This document shows positions 20,102 to 29,787 of a DNA stretch of 63,099 bases, in pieces. Position numbers and translations under genes: made by a program. Under the pieces are notes generated by a model, which saw only the letters and a list, made by a program, of their open reading frames with translations, made no database searches and had not been told where the DNA came from. The stretch spans positions 1-63,099 of the forward strand of contig JAPOTY010000004.1 of NCBI GenBank assembly GCA_026708965.1. The letters are read 5' to 3'. The stretch's first letter is position 1; each line of letters starts with the position of its first letter. This stretch comes from Gammaproteobacteria bacterium (GTDB lineage: Bacteria > Pseudomonadota > Gammaproteobacteria > Steroidobacterales > Foliamicaceae).

Positions 20102-23100
20102 ATGAATTCACTGGACCGCCTGCTCGATTCCTACCGGGCCCAAGCCATGACCGAACGCGACAAGGGCGCCGCGTTCGAGAAGCTCGTCGCCGCCTGGCTG
20201 GTGGCCGATCCCTTGCAGTCGAAGCGCTTCGCCAAGGCCGAGCTTGGGGCCGAGTGGGCGCGCCGCCATGACAGGCGACGCACCGATATTGGCATCGACC
20301 TAGTATGCACACGCCACGATGGCGGGCTGGCCGCTGTTCAATGCAAGCTATTCGACCCGCAGCGCAGCATTCAAAAAACCGATATCGACAGTTTCATTTC
20401 GACTTCAGGCACGAATGAATTTGCCGAACGGCTGATTGTCGAAACCACCGAACCCCCGTGGAGCGATAACGCCCAAGCCATGGTGGACGACCAGGCGATT
20501 CCCACAACGGTCATTGGCCTTCAGGACCTGCGCGAAAGCAGGGTCGATTGGTCCCGCTTCGCAGCAACCGGCGATATAACCCGGCCGGAACCCAGGACGC
20601 TACGGGCCGATCAGGTTGAAGCGCTGGACTGCGTGAAAGCCGGACTCAAGGCCGCCAACCGCGGCAAGCTCATCATGGCATGCGGAACGGGCAAGACCCT
20701 CACCAGCCTGCGGATCGCCGAAGAGCTCGCTGGCGAAGGTGGCCGTGTCCTATTGCTTGTGCCGTCGCTGGCCCTGATGGCGCAAACAGTGCCCGAATGG
20801 TGCGCTGATACACTCCTGTCCATGACTGCATTTGCGGTGTGTTCCGACACGCAAGTGGGGCGAAAGAGGCGGAGCGCCTTCGACGTGGCCGAGTTGGAAG
20901 CAACCGACCTGGCATTTCCGGCCACCACCAAAGCCGACAAGCTGGCTGCCGCCCTCGCCGCATCGGACACCCGCTCGATGCGCGTGGTCTTTGCCACTTA
21001 CCAGTCGATCTCGGTGATCGCCGAAGCCCAAGCCCGGCATGGTCTGCCCCAGTTCGACTTGATTGTCTGCGACGAGGCGCATCGCACCACCGGCGTGACC
21101 TTTGCCGGCGAAGACCAGTCGAATTTCGTGAAGGTTCATTACAACAGCGTGATTCGCGGCCGCAAGCGCCTCTACATGACAGCCACGCCGCGCATTTACG
21201 GCGAAAACGCCCGCTCCAAGGCCCGCGAGGCCGATGCCGTTCTGGCCTCGATGGACGACCCGGAGCTTTACGGCGAAGTGCTGTTCCACCACGGGTTCGC
21301 GCGGGCCGTCGATAGCGACATCCTCACCGACTATCGAGTGATCGTTCTGGCCATGGACGAGAACGAGGTGAGCACAGCGGTGCAAAAGCGACTCGCGGAC
21401 GACGATAGCGAGTTGCTGCTTGACGACGCAACCAGGATCGTCGGTTGCTGGAAGGCCCTGTCAAAAGTTGGGCTGGAGGGCCTCGGCGCCGACCGCCCCG
21501 GCTCCATGAAACGCGCCTTGGCCTTCTGCCGAAATATCAAGAGCTCAAAAATGGTCCGGGATGAATTCCGTGAAGTCATCGCCGACTACCGGGATGGCGC
21601 CGACGACGATGCGCTAGCGGATTTTGATTGCGAAGTTCGGCACGTGGACGGCACCTATAAGGCCCGGGCGCGAAAAGAGCGCTTGGACTGGCTGAAGGAA
21701 GATGCCGGCCCCGATGCCTGCCGCATCCTCAGCAATGCCCGCTGCCTCACCGAAGGCGTGGACGTTCCGGCGCTCGACGCCATCGTGTTCCTGCATCCGC
21801 GCAATAGCCAGATCGACGTGGTGCAGGCGGTCGGCCGGGTGATGCGCAGGGCCGAGGGCAAGCACATGGGCTATGTCATCCTGCCGGTGGGCGTTCCCCC
21901 GGATGTGCCGGCCAATGTGGCGCTGAACGACAACAGGAAATACCGGGTGGTGTGGCAGATACTCAACGCGCTGCGCGCCCATGACGAACGGCTGGATGCA
22001 GTCATCAATCAAGGCGGCCTCGGCCAGGACGTGAGCGACCGCATTGCGGTCATCGACGGGCGCTCCGCGGCCGATAGCGCGGAACTGCGGGCGGTGACCG
22101 CAACGGTCGAAGACCTGCCGAGCCGCAGCAAGCCAAGCGGCATCGGCATTGGCGAAGGCGACACGGCATACGATCAGGATAGAGGCGAGGAGCGCGGCCC
22201 CGCGCAGCTTGTCATCGACGAGTTCTCGCGCGCCGTTATGGCGAAGATCGTCGAGAAATGCGGCACCCGCGATTACTGGGAGGACTGGGCCAAGGACGTG
22301 GCTGAAATCGCCGAGCGCCACATCACCCGAATCCGCAGCCTGGTGGCGCAGGACGGCAGCGACGCTCAGGCCTTCTTTCAGGATTTTCTGAAGGAAGTCC
22401 GCGACGATCTGAACGAGTCCGTCAGCGATGCCGATGCCATCGAAATGCTGGCGCAGCACCTCATCACGCGCCCGGTGTTCAATGCCGTGTTCCAAGGCCA
22501 TCCCTTCGTTGAGCGCAACCCGGTTTCCCAAGCCATGACCGAGGTGCTCTCCGTCATCGACGAAGCGCAGATCAACCGCGAGGCGAAATCGCTGCAAGGG
22601 TTCTACGCCTCCGTGCGCCGCCGCGCCAGCGGAATCACCAACCCGCAGGCCCGCCAAGCCTTGATCGTGGAGCTCTACGACAAGTTCTTCCGCAACGCCT
22701 TCCCCCTCACCACGCAAAAGCTCGGCATCGTCTATACGCCGGTCGAGATCGTCGATTTCATCATCCACTCGGTCAACGATGTGCTCCGCAACGAGTTCGG
22801 CCAGACGCTCGGCTCCGAGGGCGTCCATATCCTCGATCCCTTCGTCGGCACCGGCACCTTCATCACCCGCCTGCTGCAATCCGGCCTGATTACCCCGGAC
22901 GATCTGGAACGCAAGTACCGCAAAGAAATCCACTGCAACGAGCTGGTCTTGCTGGCCTACTACATCGCCGCCATCAACATAGAAACCGTGTTCCACACCA
23001 TCGCTGGTCGCGAGGGCTATCTGCCCTTCGAGGGCATTTGCCTCACCGACACCTTCGCGCTGCACGAGGGCGAAGACGAGCTGTCGTTCTACATGAAGGA

Positions 23101-25000
23101 CAACACCGACCGCCGCGAGCGCCAGAAGGCGACGGATGTTCGCGTGATTATCGGGAATCCGCCGTACTCGGCGGGGCAGAAAAGCGAAGACGACAGAGCC
23201 AAGAACGTTGCGTATTCGGGTTTGGACCAGCGGATCCGCTCGACCTATGCGGAGCAGTCCCGCGCCGGACTATTGCAGAACTTGTACGACAGCTATATCC
23301 GGGCGATCCGCTGGGGCAGTGACCGGTTGGGCGAGGCCGGCGTGATGGCATACGTTTCCGGGAGCGCCTGGGTCGAACGCGCCTTCGCCGACGGGATGCG
23401 GAAGTGCCTCGCTAACGACTTCTCAGCCATACATGTGTTTCACCTGCGGGGCGATGTCCGCAAAAACATGTTATCCAGCGGGCGGGCCGGAGAAGGTGAA
23501 AACGTGTTCGGCCAGGGAAGCATGACGGGCATAGCCATATCGGTGTTTATCAAAAACCCGAAGCATAAGGAACAGGGGCGCATCCTATTCCACGACATCG
23601 GGGACGATTTGGACCGCAAGCAGAAATTCACCAACATCCGCCGCTTTGGCAGCATTCGGGGCATCGAAGCTGAGGGCCAATGGTCCGCGATTGCGCCCGA
23701 TGAGCACGGCGATTGGCTGGATCAGCGTGATGCGGGTTTCGATGCTCACCCCGTTCTCGGAAACAAGGGGCCCGGCTCAGCAAACGCGCTGTTCAGCAAC
23801 TACTCGTTGGGCGTCGTCACCAACAGAGATGCGTGGTGCATCAATCCATCCCGCAAGGCGCTCGCCGAGAACATCGAATCAACGATTGCGTTTTACAACG
23901 CCGAGCTTGGGCGCTGGAATGCTCAAAAGCGCACCGCCGAACCAGCCGGAGCCTCGCTCCCGAAAGTCGATGATTTCGTCACAATTGATCGCGCCCGGAT
24001 CGGTTGGACTCGCGCTCTCAAGTCGGACATCCGGAAAGGTAAGGTCTTGCAAGTTAGCGATGGAGAATTCATGGCGTGCATGTACCGGCCATTCACGAAG
24101 CAGTGGCAATTTTTCAGCCGCCGTCTCAACGAAATGGTCTATCAGATGCCCCGAATCTTCCCGGATGCCGGCTCGCCCAACCGGGTGATTGCGATTTCAG
24201 GAAAAGGAGCGCGAGCGGGATTTTCAGCCCTTATGATGAACACGCTCCCAAATCTTCATACCGTGGATTCCGGCCAGTGCTTCCCCATCTGGCTCTACGA
24301 CGAAGCATCCTCGGATGCCTCGCCCGACATGCTTTCCGATCCCGGCAGCCAGCCCGCCGCCAAGCGCCGCAACGCCATCACCGACTACGCTCTGGAACTA
24401 TTCACCCAAGCCTACCCTGCCGAAACGATCAGTCGCGAGGATATCTTCCACTATATCTACGGCCTGCTGCATTCCGAGGATTACCGGCAGCGCTTCCGCG
24501 CCAATCTCGCCAAGGAACTGCCGCGCATCCCCTGCGTGAAGCCGGTCGAGGACTACCGCGCCTTCCGCGATGCCGGCAAGCAGCTCGGCGAACTCCATGT
24601 GGGCTACGAGTCCGTCGATCCCTGGCCCGCCATGATCGACACGGGCGGCAACGAACTGCCAGCGAATCCCGAAGCAGCCTTCCGCGTCACCAAGATGCGC
24701 CACCCCGGGACAGGCAGGAACAAAGACCGCTCCACCGTGATCTACAACCCGCATATCACGATCCGCAATATCCCCGAGGACGCTTGGGAATACGTCGTGA
24801 ATGGCAAGCCCGCGCTGCAATGGGTCATGGAGCGCCAGCGCGTCAAGACCGACAAGGCCAGCGGCATCGTGAGCGACGCCAACCGCTACGCCATCGAGAC
24901 CGCAGGCGATCCGCGCTACCCGCTTGACCTGCTGCTGCGCGTGACCACCGTGAGCCTCGAAACCACGAAGATCGCGCGCGCCCTGCCCGAACTGGCATAG
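20102..25000 (+). CDS. Type ISP restriction-modification enzyme (nuclease-helicase-methyltransferase)
   Basis: This 1632-residue single-chain enzyme resembles LlaGI/LlaBIII. In order it has an Mrr-like nuclease domain (GIDLVCTRHDGGLAAVQCK, PD-(D/E)xK type, about 60-85), an SF2 helicase/translocase with P-loop ACGTGKTLTS (about 194), DEAHR (about 322), TATPRIY, and QAVGRVMRRA, an adenine methyltransferase with DPFVGTGTFITR (about 912) and GNPPYS (about 1018), and a C-terminal target-recognition region. It would methylate one site and cut between head-to-head unmethylated sites after translocation (family knowledge). ATG 20102 follows a TTG codon and has only a weak ribosome site, suggesting coupling to the toxin gene. 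Confidence 0.93.
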   Translation: MNSLDRLLDSYRAQAMTERDKGAAFEKLVAAWLVADPLQSKRFAKAELGAEWARRHDRRRTDIGIDLVCTRHDGGLAAVQCKLFDPQRSIQKTDIDSFISTSGTNEFAERLIVETTEPPWSDNAQAMVDDQAIPTTVIGLQDLRESRVDWSRFAATGDITRPEPRTLRADQVEALDCVKAGLKAANRGKLIMACGTGKTLTSLRIAEELAGEGGRVLLLVPSLALMAQTVPEWCADTLLSMTAFAVCSDTQVGRKRRSAFDVAELEATDLAFPATTKADKLAAALAASDTRSMRVVFATYQSISVIAEAQARHGLPQFDLIVCDEAHRTTGVTFAGEDQSNFVKVHYNSVIRGRKRLYMTATPRIYGENARSKAREADAVLASMDDPELYGEVLFHHGFARAVDSDILTDYRVIVLAMDENEVSTAVQKRLADDDSELLLDDATRIVGCWKALSKVGLEGLGADRPGSMKRALAFCRNIKSSKMVRDEFREVIADYRDGADDDALADFDCEVRHVDGTYKARARKERLDWLKEDAGPDACRILSNARCLTEGVDVPALDAIVFLHPRNSQIDVVQAVGRVMRRAEGKHMGYVILPVGVPPDVPANVALNDNRKYRVVWQILNALRAHDERLDAVINQGGLGQDVSDRIAVIDGRSAADSAELRAVTATVEDLPSRSKPSGIGIGEGDTAYDQDRGEERGPAQLVIDEFSRAVMAKIVEKCGTRDYWEDWAKDVAEIAERHITRIRSLVAQDGSDAQAFFQDFLKEVRDDLNESVSDADAIEMLAQHLITRPVFNAVFQGHPFVERNPVSQAMTEVLSVIDEAQINREAKSLQGFYASVRRRASGITNPQARQALIVELYDKFFRNAFPLTTQKLGIVYTPVEIVDFIIHSVNDVLRNEFGQTLGSEGVHILDPFVGTGTFITRLLQSGLITPDDLERKYRKEIHCNELVLLAYYIAAINIETVFHTIAGREGYLPFEGICLTDTFALHEGEDELSFYMKDNTDRRERQKATDVRVIIGNPPYSAGQKSEDDRAKNVAYSGLDQRIRSTYAEQSRAGLLQNLYDSYIRAIRWGSDRLGEAGVMAYVSGSAWVERAFADGMRKCLANDFSAIHVFHLRGDVRKNMLSSGRAGEGENVFGQGSMTGIAISVFIKNPKHKEQGRILFHDIGDDLDRKQKFTNIRRFGSIRGIEAEGQWSAIAPDEHGDWLDQRDAGFDAHPVLGNKGPGSANALFSNYSLGVVTNRDAWCINPSRKALAENIESTIAFYNAELGRWNAQKRTAEPAGASLPKVDDFVTIDRARIGWTRALKSDIRKGKVLQVSDGEFMACMYRPFTKQWQFFSRRLNEMVYQMPRIFPDAGSPNRVIAISGKGARAGFSALMMNTLPNLHTVDSGQCFPIWLYDEASSDASPDMLSDPGSQPAAKRRNAITDYALELFTQAYPAETISREDIFHYIYGLLHSEDYRQRFRANLAKELPRIPCVKPVEDYRAFRDAGKQLGELHVGYESVDPWPAMIDTGGNELPANPEAAFRVTKMRHPGTGRNKDRSTVIYNPHITIRNIPEDAWEYVVNGKPALQWVMERQRVKTDKASGIVSDANRYAIETAGDPRYPLDLLLRVTTVSLETTKIARALPELA

Positions 25001-25024
25001 CTCATCGAGGCCTTTGGCGAAGGC

Positions 25025-25534
25025 ATGGAAACGATTCTTGTGATTGGCGGCGCACGGTCGGGCAAGAGCCGCCGGGCCCTTGAGCTGGCCCGGGGCATGG
25101 CCTTGGACCGTGTTTTTATCGCCACCGCCGAGCCGTCGGATGCGGAGATGTCCGAGCGCATCGAGCGCCATCGCGCTGAGCGCGGATCCGGATTCAGCAC
25201 CGTGGAAGCGCCGTTGAAACTTGTCGAAGCGCTTGAGGCCGCCGCTTCCCCGAAGCGGGTCGTGGTGGTGGACTGCCTGACCCTGTGGCTCTCGAACCTG
25301 ATGCATGACGGCCGGAAGGCGGATACGCAGGCGGCGGCGCTCGCCCGCTTTCTCGCCCGGCCTCCGGGGGCGGTCATCCTGGTGTCCAACGAGGCGGGCA
25401 TGGGCCTGGTGCCGGACACGCCGCTTGGCCGCCGATTCCGCGATGCCCAAGGTTCGCTGAACCAAGCCGTCGCGGCCGTCTGCCAGCGGGTCGAGCTCAT
25501 GGTGGCCGGGCTGCCCCAAGCGCTTAAGGGCTGA
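25025..25534 (+). CDS. cobU: Adenosylcobinamide kinase / adenosylcobinamide-phosphate guanylyltransferase
   Basis: This 169-residue bifunctional enzyme phosphorylates adenosylcobinamide and then attaches GMP to form AdoCbi-GDP. The P-loop is GGARSGKSRRALELA at 8-22. The family segments VFIATAEPSDAEM, ERHRAERG and VVVDCLTLWLSNLM are present, ending with SNEAGMGLVPDTPLGRRFRD, the typical C-terminal motif. It is the only cob gene on the plus strand. It converges on cobD with an 11-bp overlap of the coding ends and lies 24 bp after the restriction enzyme. Confidence 0.95.
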   Translation: METILVIGGARSGKSRRALELARGMALDRVFIATAEPSDAEMSERIERHRAERGSGFSTVEAPLKLVEALEAAASPKRVVVVDCLTLWLSNLMHDGRKADTQAAALARFLARPPGAVILVSNEAGMGLVPDTPLGRRFRDAQGSLNQAVAAVCQRVELMVAGLPQALKG

Positions 25535-26516
25535 GCGCCTCTTTGAGCCGCCGCGCCTCCTCGGGGTTTGCGGGCAGCCCGATGCGCAAGCGGCGCGGCG
25601 ACCAGGGGAAGCGGCGAACGTAGATGCCCTTGCGCGCCAATTGCTGCCAGAGTCCGCGGGCGTCCGCGACTTCCACGTACCGAAACAGGTCGGTGCCGCC
25701 CAAAACGCGGCACTGGCGCTGCCGCAATAACTCGTCGAGGTGCCGCCGCGCCCGTGCAAGCCGGGAACGCGTCGCTGTTTGCCAAGCCCGGTCGGAGTAG
25801 GCGGCGGCGGCAATGGCGAGCGCCGGGGTTGACACGCTCCAAACGCCCAGAAGCGCCCGCATGCGTTCGAGCACTTGCAAGGGGCCAAGCAGGGCGCCGA
25901 AGCGCAGGCCCGCCAGTCCGTAGAACTTGCCGATGGAGCGCAGCACCAGCAGATGGCCGGATCCTCCTTGCTGCGCCCGGCTCAGGCCGGGTTCAAGATC
26001 CGCAAACGCTTCATCAATGACCAGCCAGCCGCCGCGCTGGCTCAGGCGGCGATGCGCCGCCTCGATTTCATCCGGCGGGAAGCGCCGCCCGTCCGGGTTG
26101 TTCGGATTGCAGATCACCACAGCATCCGCCGAGTTAGCCTCGGCCAAGGGATCGGGCGTTTCGACCACTTCGCGACCTGCGGCGCGCCAGGCCCGCGCAT
26201 GATCGCCATAGCTCGGCGCCAGGATGGCAACGCGCCGAGGCGCGAGCACAGCCGGCAGCAACCGGATCAGCAATTCGCTCCCGGGGGCCGCCAAAACCGC
26301 GCGTTCGGGCGCTCCGAAGGCGGCCGCCATGGCCGCAGCGCAGCGGGCGAAATCCTCTTGGGCGGGCAGCCTGCGAAGACCCTCGAAATGGCTTTCCCGG
26401 GCTGGCCAAGGCCAGGGATTGATGCCTGTGGACAAATCGACCCAAGGCAGCGGCGCGTCAGGAAAATGGCGCCGCATGGCATCAAGGGCGCCGCCGTGAA
26501 TCTCGACGGCATTCAT
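25524..26516 (-). CDS. cobD: L-threonine-O-3-phosphate decarboxylase (aminopropanol arm synthesis)
   Basis: This 330-residue PLP enzyme of aminotransferase fold I makes (R)-1-amino-2-propanol phosphate for the corrinoid side chain (Salmonella CobD; called CobC in Pseudomonas). Motifs: VDLSTGINPWPWP, VICNPNNPDGRRF, LVIDEAFADLEPG, and the PLP lysine in LVLRSIGKFYGLAGLR. ATG 26516 was chosen because it overlaps the cbiB stop by 4 bp (ATGA). It is the last gene of the leftward cob operon. Confidence 0.93.
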   Translation of the reverse strand: MNAVEIHGGALDAMRRHFPDAPLPWVDLSTGINPWPWPARESHFEGLRRLPAQEDFARCAAAMAAAFGAPERAVLAAPGSELLIRLLPAVLAPRRVAILAPSYGDHARAWRAAGREVVETPDPLAEANSADAVVICNPNNPDGRRFPPDEIEAAHRRLSQRGGWLVIDEAFADLEPGLSRAQQGGSGHLLVLRSIGKFYGLAGLRFGALLGPLQVLERMRALLGVWSVSTPALAIAAAAYSDRAWQTATRSRLARARRHLDELLRQRQCRVLGGTDLFRYVEVADARGLWQQLARKGIYVRRFPWSPRRLRIGLPANPEEARRLKEALSP

Positions 26517-27478
26517 GGCACCGCATACTGGCGCCACGCGAAAAGGCCGAGCAGCAACGCGGCCAGGCCCAGCGCCTTGCAGTACAGAGCCAAGCCGCTT
26601 CGCAACTCGGCCGGCCCGGGGTCGCCTGCCCCGCTATTGAGCCAAGGCTCCGCCGATTCGGCGCCTCCATAGCGGCGCGGCCCCGAAAGCCGAACGCCCA
26701 GCGCGCCGGCGGCCGCGCTCTCAGGCCATCCGGCATTGGGCGAGCGATGCCGGCGCGCGTCCCGCCACATCACGGCGAAGGCCCCGGGCCTGAGGCCCGC
26801 CGCCGCGATCAGCAGCCCGGTCAATCGCGCCGGAATGAAATTCGCCGCATCGTCAAGGCGCGCCGCGAAGCCGCCGAAAGCCGCGTAACGCGCGTTGCGA
26901 TGGCCGATCATCGAATCCAGCGTATTGACCGCCTTGTACGCGGCGAGCCCGGGCAACCCGAAGACGACGCCCCAAAACAGCGGCGCGACCACGCCATCGG
27001 ATGTGCTTTCGGCAAGGCTCTCCAAGGCGGCGCGCGCGACGCCATCAGGCGGCAATTCCGCGGTCTCCCGTCCAACAACATGGGCCAGCGCGACACGGGC
27101 GCCAGCCAAATCGCCCGCGGCCAGCGGGCTGGAGACCGCGGCGATATGCACATGCAGGCTGCGCGAGCAGATCAGGCTTGAGGCGATCACCGCTTCGGCC
27201 CAGAAACCGGCTGCCGATGCCGGCAGCAGCGCCGAGATGGCCGCGCCCGCGAAGGCCGCAAGCGCCACGGTCGCCACGCTTGCCGCCATGCCCAGAACAT
27301 ACCGCAGGGCGTGGCCGGCAGGCGGCCGATTAAGCATCCGGTCGAGTCCGCCGATCATCGCCCCCAGCCACGCCGCCGGGTGCCGGATGCGCCGGTAGAG
27401 CCAGCCCGGATAGCCGAACAGCGCCTCGACGAGCCAGGCCGCGAGCATGAGCAGCGTGCCGCCGAAAACGGCCGTCAT
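26513..27478 (-). CDS. cbiB: Adenosylcobinamide-phosphate synthase
   Basis: This 321-residue inner-membrane enzyme joins cobyric acid to aminopropanol phosphate. Hydrophobic segments alternate with conserved parts: EALFGYPGWLYRRIRHPAAWLG, VGRETAELPPDGVARAALES, STSDGVVAPLFWGVVFGLPG, and YKAVNTLDSMIGHRNARYAAFG. ATG 27478 overlaps the cobQ stop by 4 bp, and the frame before it has no similarity to the family. The product is used by CobU and CobS. Confidence 0.94.
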   Translation of the reverse strand: MTAVFGGTLLMLAAWLVEALFGYPGWLYRRIRHPAAWLGAMIGGLDRMLNRPPAGHALRYVLGMAASVATVALAAFAGAAISALLPASAAGFWAEAVIASSLICSRSLHVHIAAVSSPLAAGDLAGARVALAHVVGRETAELPPDGVARAALESLAESTSDGVVAPLFWGVVFGLPGLAAYKAVNTLDSMIGHRNARYAAFGGFAARLDDAANFIPARLTGLLIAAAGLRPGAFAVMWRDARRHRSPNAGWPESAAAGALGVRLSGPRRYGGAESAEPWLNSGAGDPGPAELRSGLALYCKALGLAALLLGLFAWRQYAVP

Positions 27479-28962
27479 GGCGAATCCGCTTGTTGCAAGG
27501 ATGGACTCGCCGCGCACGCCAGCAAGGCATCTACATCGACGGCCTGCTCGACATGATCGGCCCATGCGTCCAGCGCCGCCTCCACGGCGGCCCCATAGTC
27601 CAGGCCCGATCGCCCGGACGCGCCTGCGCGCCTTAGCCAAGCGCGTCGGAACCCGTCCTCCGCGAAGATGCCATGAACATAGCTGCCTTCGATCAGGCCA
27701 TTCGCGGAACGCGCCCCGTCCGCCCGTCCGCCGAGATCGAACATGGGCCGCTCGCAGTCCCCGCCGGCGGTTCGGCCAACATGGATTTCGTAGCCGGTGA
27801 CGGGAAAGCCGGTGCTCGCGCAGCGCCCTTTAACCGGATGCACGGCTTTGGGTCCCGACATTTCGGTCTGGATATCCAGCAGGCCCAGCCCGGGCTGCTG
27901 GCCGACCTGGCCATCGATGCCTTGCGGGTCCTCGATCCGCGAGCCGAGCATCTGGTAGCCGCCGCACAATCCCAGCACCCGCCCACCCGTGCGGGCGTGG
28001 GCGAGGAGGTCATGGTCCCAGCCTTGGGAGCGCAGGAATTGCAGGTCGCCAAGCGTGGACTTGGTGCCGAACAGGATCGCCACATCGGCATCCCGGGGCA
28101 GGGGCCGTCCGGGCGGTATCCAGCGAAAATCGATGCCCGGCTCCAGCCGCAGCGGATCCGCATCGTCGAAATTGGCCAGACGGGACAGCATCGGCGCAAC
28201 GATCCGAAGCTCGTCTCCCGGATGGCGCCGCCCGCCGTCGAGCACCACGGCATCCTCGGCCGGCAGATCCGCCGCGCAGGCGAGCCAGGGAACCACGCCG
28301 AAGGAACGCCATCCGGTATGCGCTTCAATCGCCGCCACGCCGTTGTCGAACAACAAGGGATCGCCCCGGAACTTGTTGATCACAAAGCCCCGGACCATCG
28401 CCGCGTCCGGCGGCGCCAGCACGGCCTGCGTGCCGACGAGGCTGGCGATCACGCCGCCCTTGTCGATATCGCCGACTAGGCACACAGGGACCCCGGCCCG
28501 CCGGGCGAAGCCCATGTTGGCGATGTCGCCGTCGCGCAGGTTGACCTCGGCGGGGCTGCCGGCTCCTTCCACAACGATCAGTTCGTAAGCGTCCATGAGC
28601 CGCTCGAAGCTCGCCAGCACCGTGTCCATGCGGGCGCCGCGCCGCGCCATGTAATCGGCGGCCTCCATGCTGCCGACCACCTTGCCCCGCACGATCACTT
28701 GCGAACGCCGATCGGTCTCCGGCTTCAGCAGAACCGGATTGAAATCGACTTCAGGCTCCAAGCCGGCAGCCCGGGCCTGCAGCGCCTGGGCGCGACCGAT
28801 CTCGCCGCCGGCGCAGGCCGCCGCATTGTTCGACATGTTCTGGGGTTTGAATGGCGCCACCCTGATCCCGCGCCGGCGGGCGATGCGGCACAGCGCCGCA
28901 ACGATGAGGGATTTGCCCGCATCGGATCCGGTGCCTTGCACCATTAAGGCCTTAGCCCGCAT
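27475..28962 (-). CDS. cobQ: Cobyric acid synthase
   Basis: This 495-residue amidase uses glutamine and ATP to amidate four side chains of adenosylcobyrinic acid diamide. The N-terminal P-loop ATPase is MVQGTGSDAGKSLIVAALCR with FKPQNMSNNAA. The C-terminal class I glutaminase triad is suggested by LGLCGGYQMLG (Cys) and SYVHGIFAEDGF (His). It needs corrin-ring substrate from elsewhere, as no ring genes are in the window. It lies 24 bp after btuD in the same direction and overlaps cbiB by 4 bp. Confidence 0.95.
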   Translation of the reverse strand: MRAKALMVQGTGSDAGKSLIVAALCRIARRRGIRVAPFKPQNMSNNAAACAGGEIGRAQALQARAAGLEPEVDFNPVLLKPETDRRSQVIVRGKVVGSMEAADYMARRGARMDTVLASFERLMDAYELIVVEGAGSPAEVNLRDGDIANMGFARRAGVPVCLVGDIDKGGVIASLVGTQAVLAPPDAAMVRGFVINKFRGDPLLFDNGVAAIEAHTGWRSFGVVPWLACAADLPAEDAVVLDGGRRHPGDELRIVAPMLSRLANFDDADPLRLEPGIDFRWIPPGRPLPRDADVAILFGTKSTLGDLQFLRSQGWDHDLLAHARTGGRVLGLCGGYQMLGSRIEDPQGIDGQVGQQPGLGLLDIQTEMSGPKAVHPVKGRCASTGFPVTGYEIHVGRTAGGDCERPMFDLGGRADGARSANGLIEGSYVHGIFAEDGFRRAWLRRAGASGRSGLDYGAAVEAALDAWADHVEQAVDVDALLACAASPSLQQADSP

Positions 28963-28986
28963 GAAGGATGCCGGCCGGGGGCCTAG

Positions 28987-29787
28987 TCATAGCGGGCCTT
29001 CCATCTCCACGCGATCGCCTTCGACGCGGCCGCGAACGGCGTAAATCTCCGCAAGCCGGGACACGCTCAACGTCTCGGCGGGCGGGCCGTCGGCAACAAT
29101 GCGCCCGCCCTTCATCCAGATGAGCCGGTCCGCATAGCGCCGGGCCAGCGCCACGTCATGAAGCACGGCCAGCGCGCCGCCGCCGTGATGCACGAAGTCG
29201 CGAATCAGGTCCATCACCCGGAACTGGTGGTGCGGGTCGAGTTCCGCGACCGGCTCATCAGCGATCAGCAGAGGCGCTTCGGCAGCGAACGCGCGGGCGC
29301 AGTGAACCCGGGCCCGCTCGCCCCCGGACAGCGTCGCAGTGGAGCGGCCGGCCAGCCGTTCGAGATCGCAAGCGGCCAGCGCGCGCTCCACGGCCTGCCG
29401 GTCGGTGCCCCGCAGACGGCCCAGCGCAGCGCCATGGGAGAATCGGCCGAGGGCGACCACGTCCCGAACCGGGTTCGACCAAGCCAGGGGGCGATTCTGC
29501 GGCAGGTAGGCCAGCCGCCGCGCCCGGTGCCTGGGGGCCATGCGGGCGGTGTCCTGCCCGTCGATCCTGGCCCAGCCCGACAGCCGCGGCATCAGGCCGA
29601 TAGCGCCCCTGAGCAGGCTGGTCTTGCCCGCGCCGTTGGGGCCGAGCAGAACGACCAGTTCGCCGGGACGCAAGCGGAACGTGGCGCCTTGGACCAGCGT
29701 TGCGCCAGCGGCGGCCAAGGTCAGCCCCCGCGCGCAAAGCCCCTGCGCGGAACGACGCAAGCCTTCTCCGGCAGGCGAATCAGTCAT
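28987..29787 (-). CDS. btuD: Corrinoid/iron-siderophore ABC transporter ATP-binding protein
   Basis: This 266-residue ATPase powers the importer. Walker A is LLGPNGAGKTSLLRGAIG near 46, the signature is LSGGERARVHCARAFA and Walker B is PLLIADEPVAELDP, with the H-loop in ALAVLHDVALARRYAD. ATG 29787 starts 8 bp inside the end of the permease gene, which supports coupling. The cobalamin substrate is inferred from the riboswitch, BtuB receptor and cob genes around it, since the family also carries haem and siderophores. Confidence 0.9.
   Translation of the reverse strand: MTDSPAGEGLRRSAQGLCARGLTLAAAGATLVQGATFRLRPGELVVLLGPNGAGKTSLLRGAIGLMPRLSGWARIDGQDTARMAPRHRARRLAYLPQNRPLAWSNPVRDVVALGRFSHGAALGRLRGTDRQAVERALAACDLERLAGRSTATLSGGERARVHCARAFAAEAPLLIADEPVAELDPHHQFRVMDLIRDFVHHGGGALAVLHDVALARRYADRLIWMKGGRIVADGPPAETLSVSRLAEIYAVRGRVEGDRVEMEGPL

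Noticed and set aside
21614-23065. 483-codon open frame opposite the restriction enzyme
   Set aside because: It lies wholly antisense to conserved helicase and methyltransferase motifs and shows no known family.
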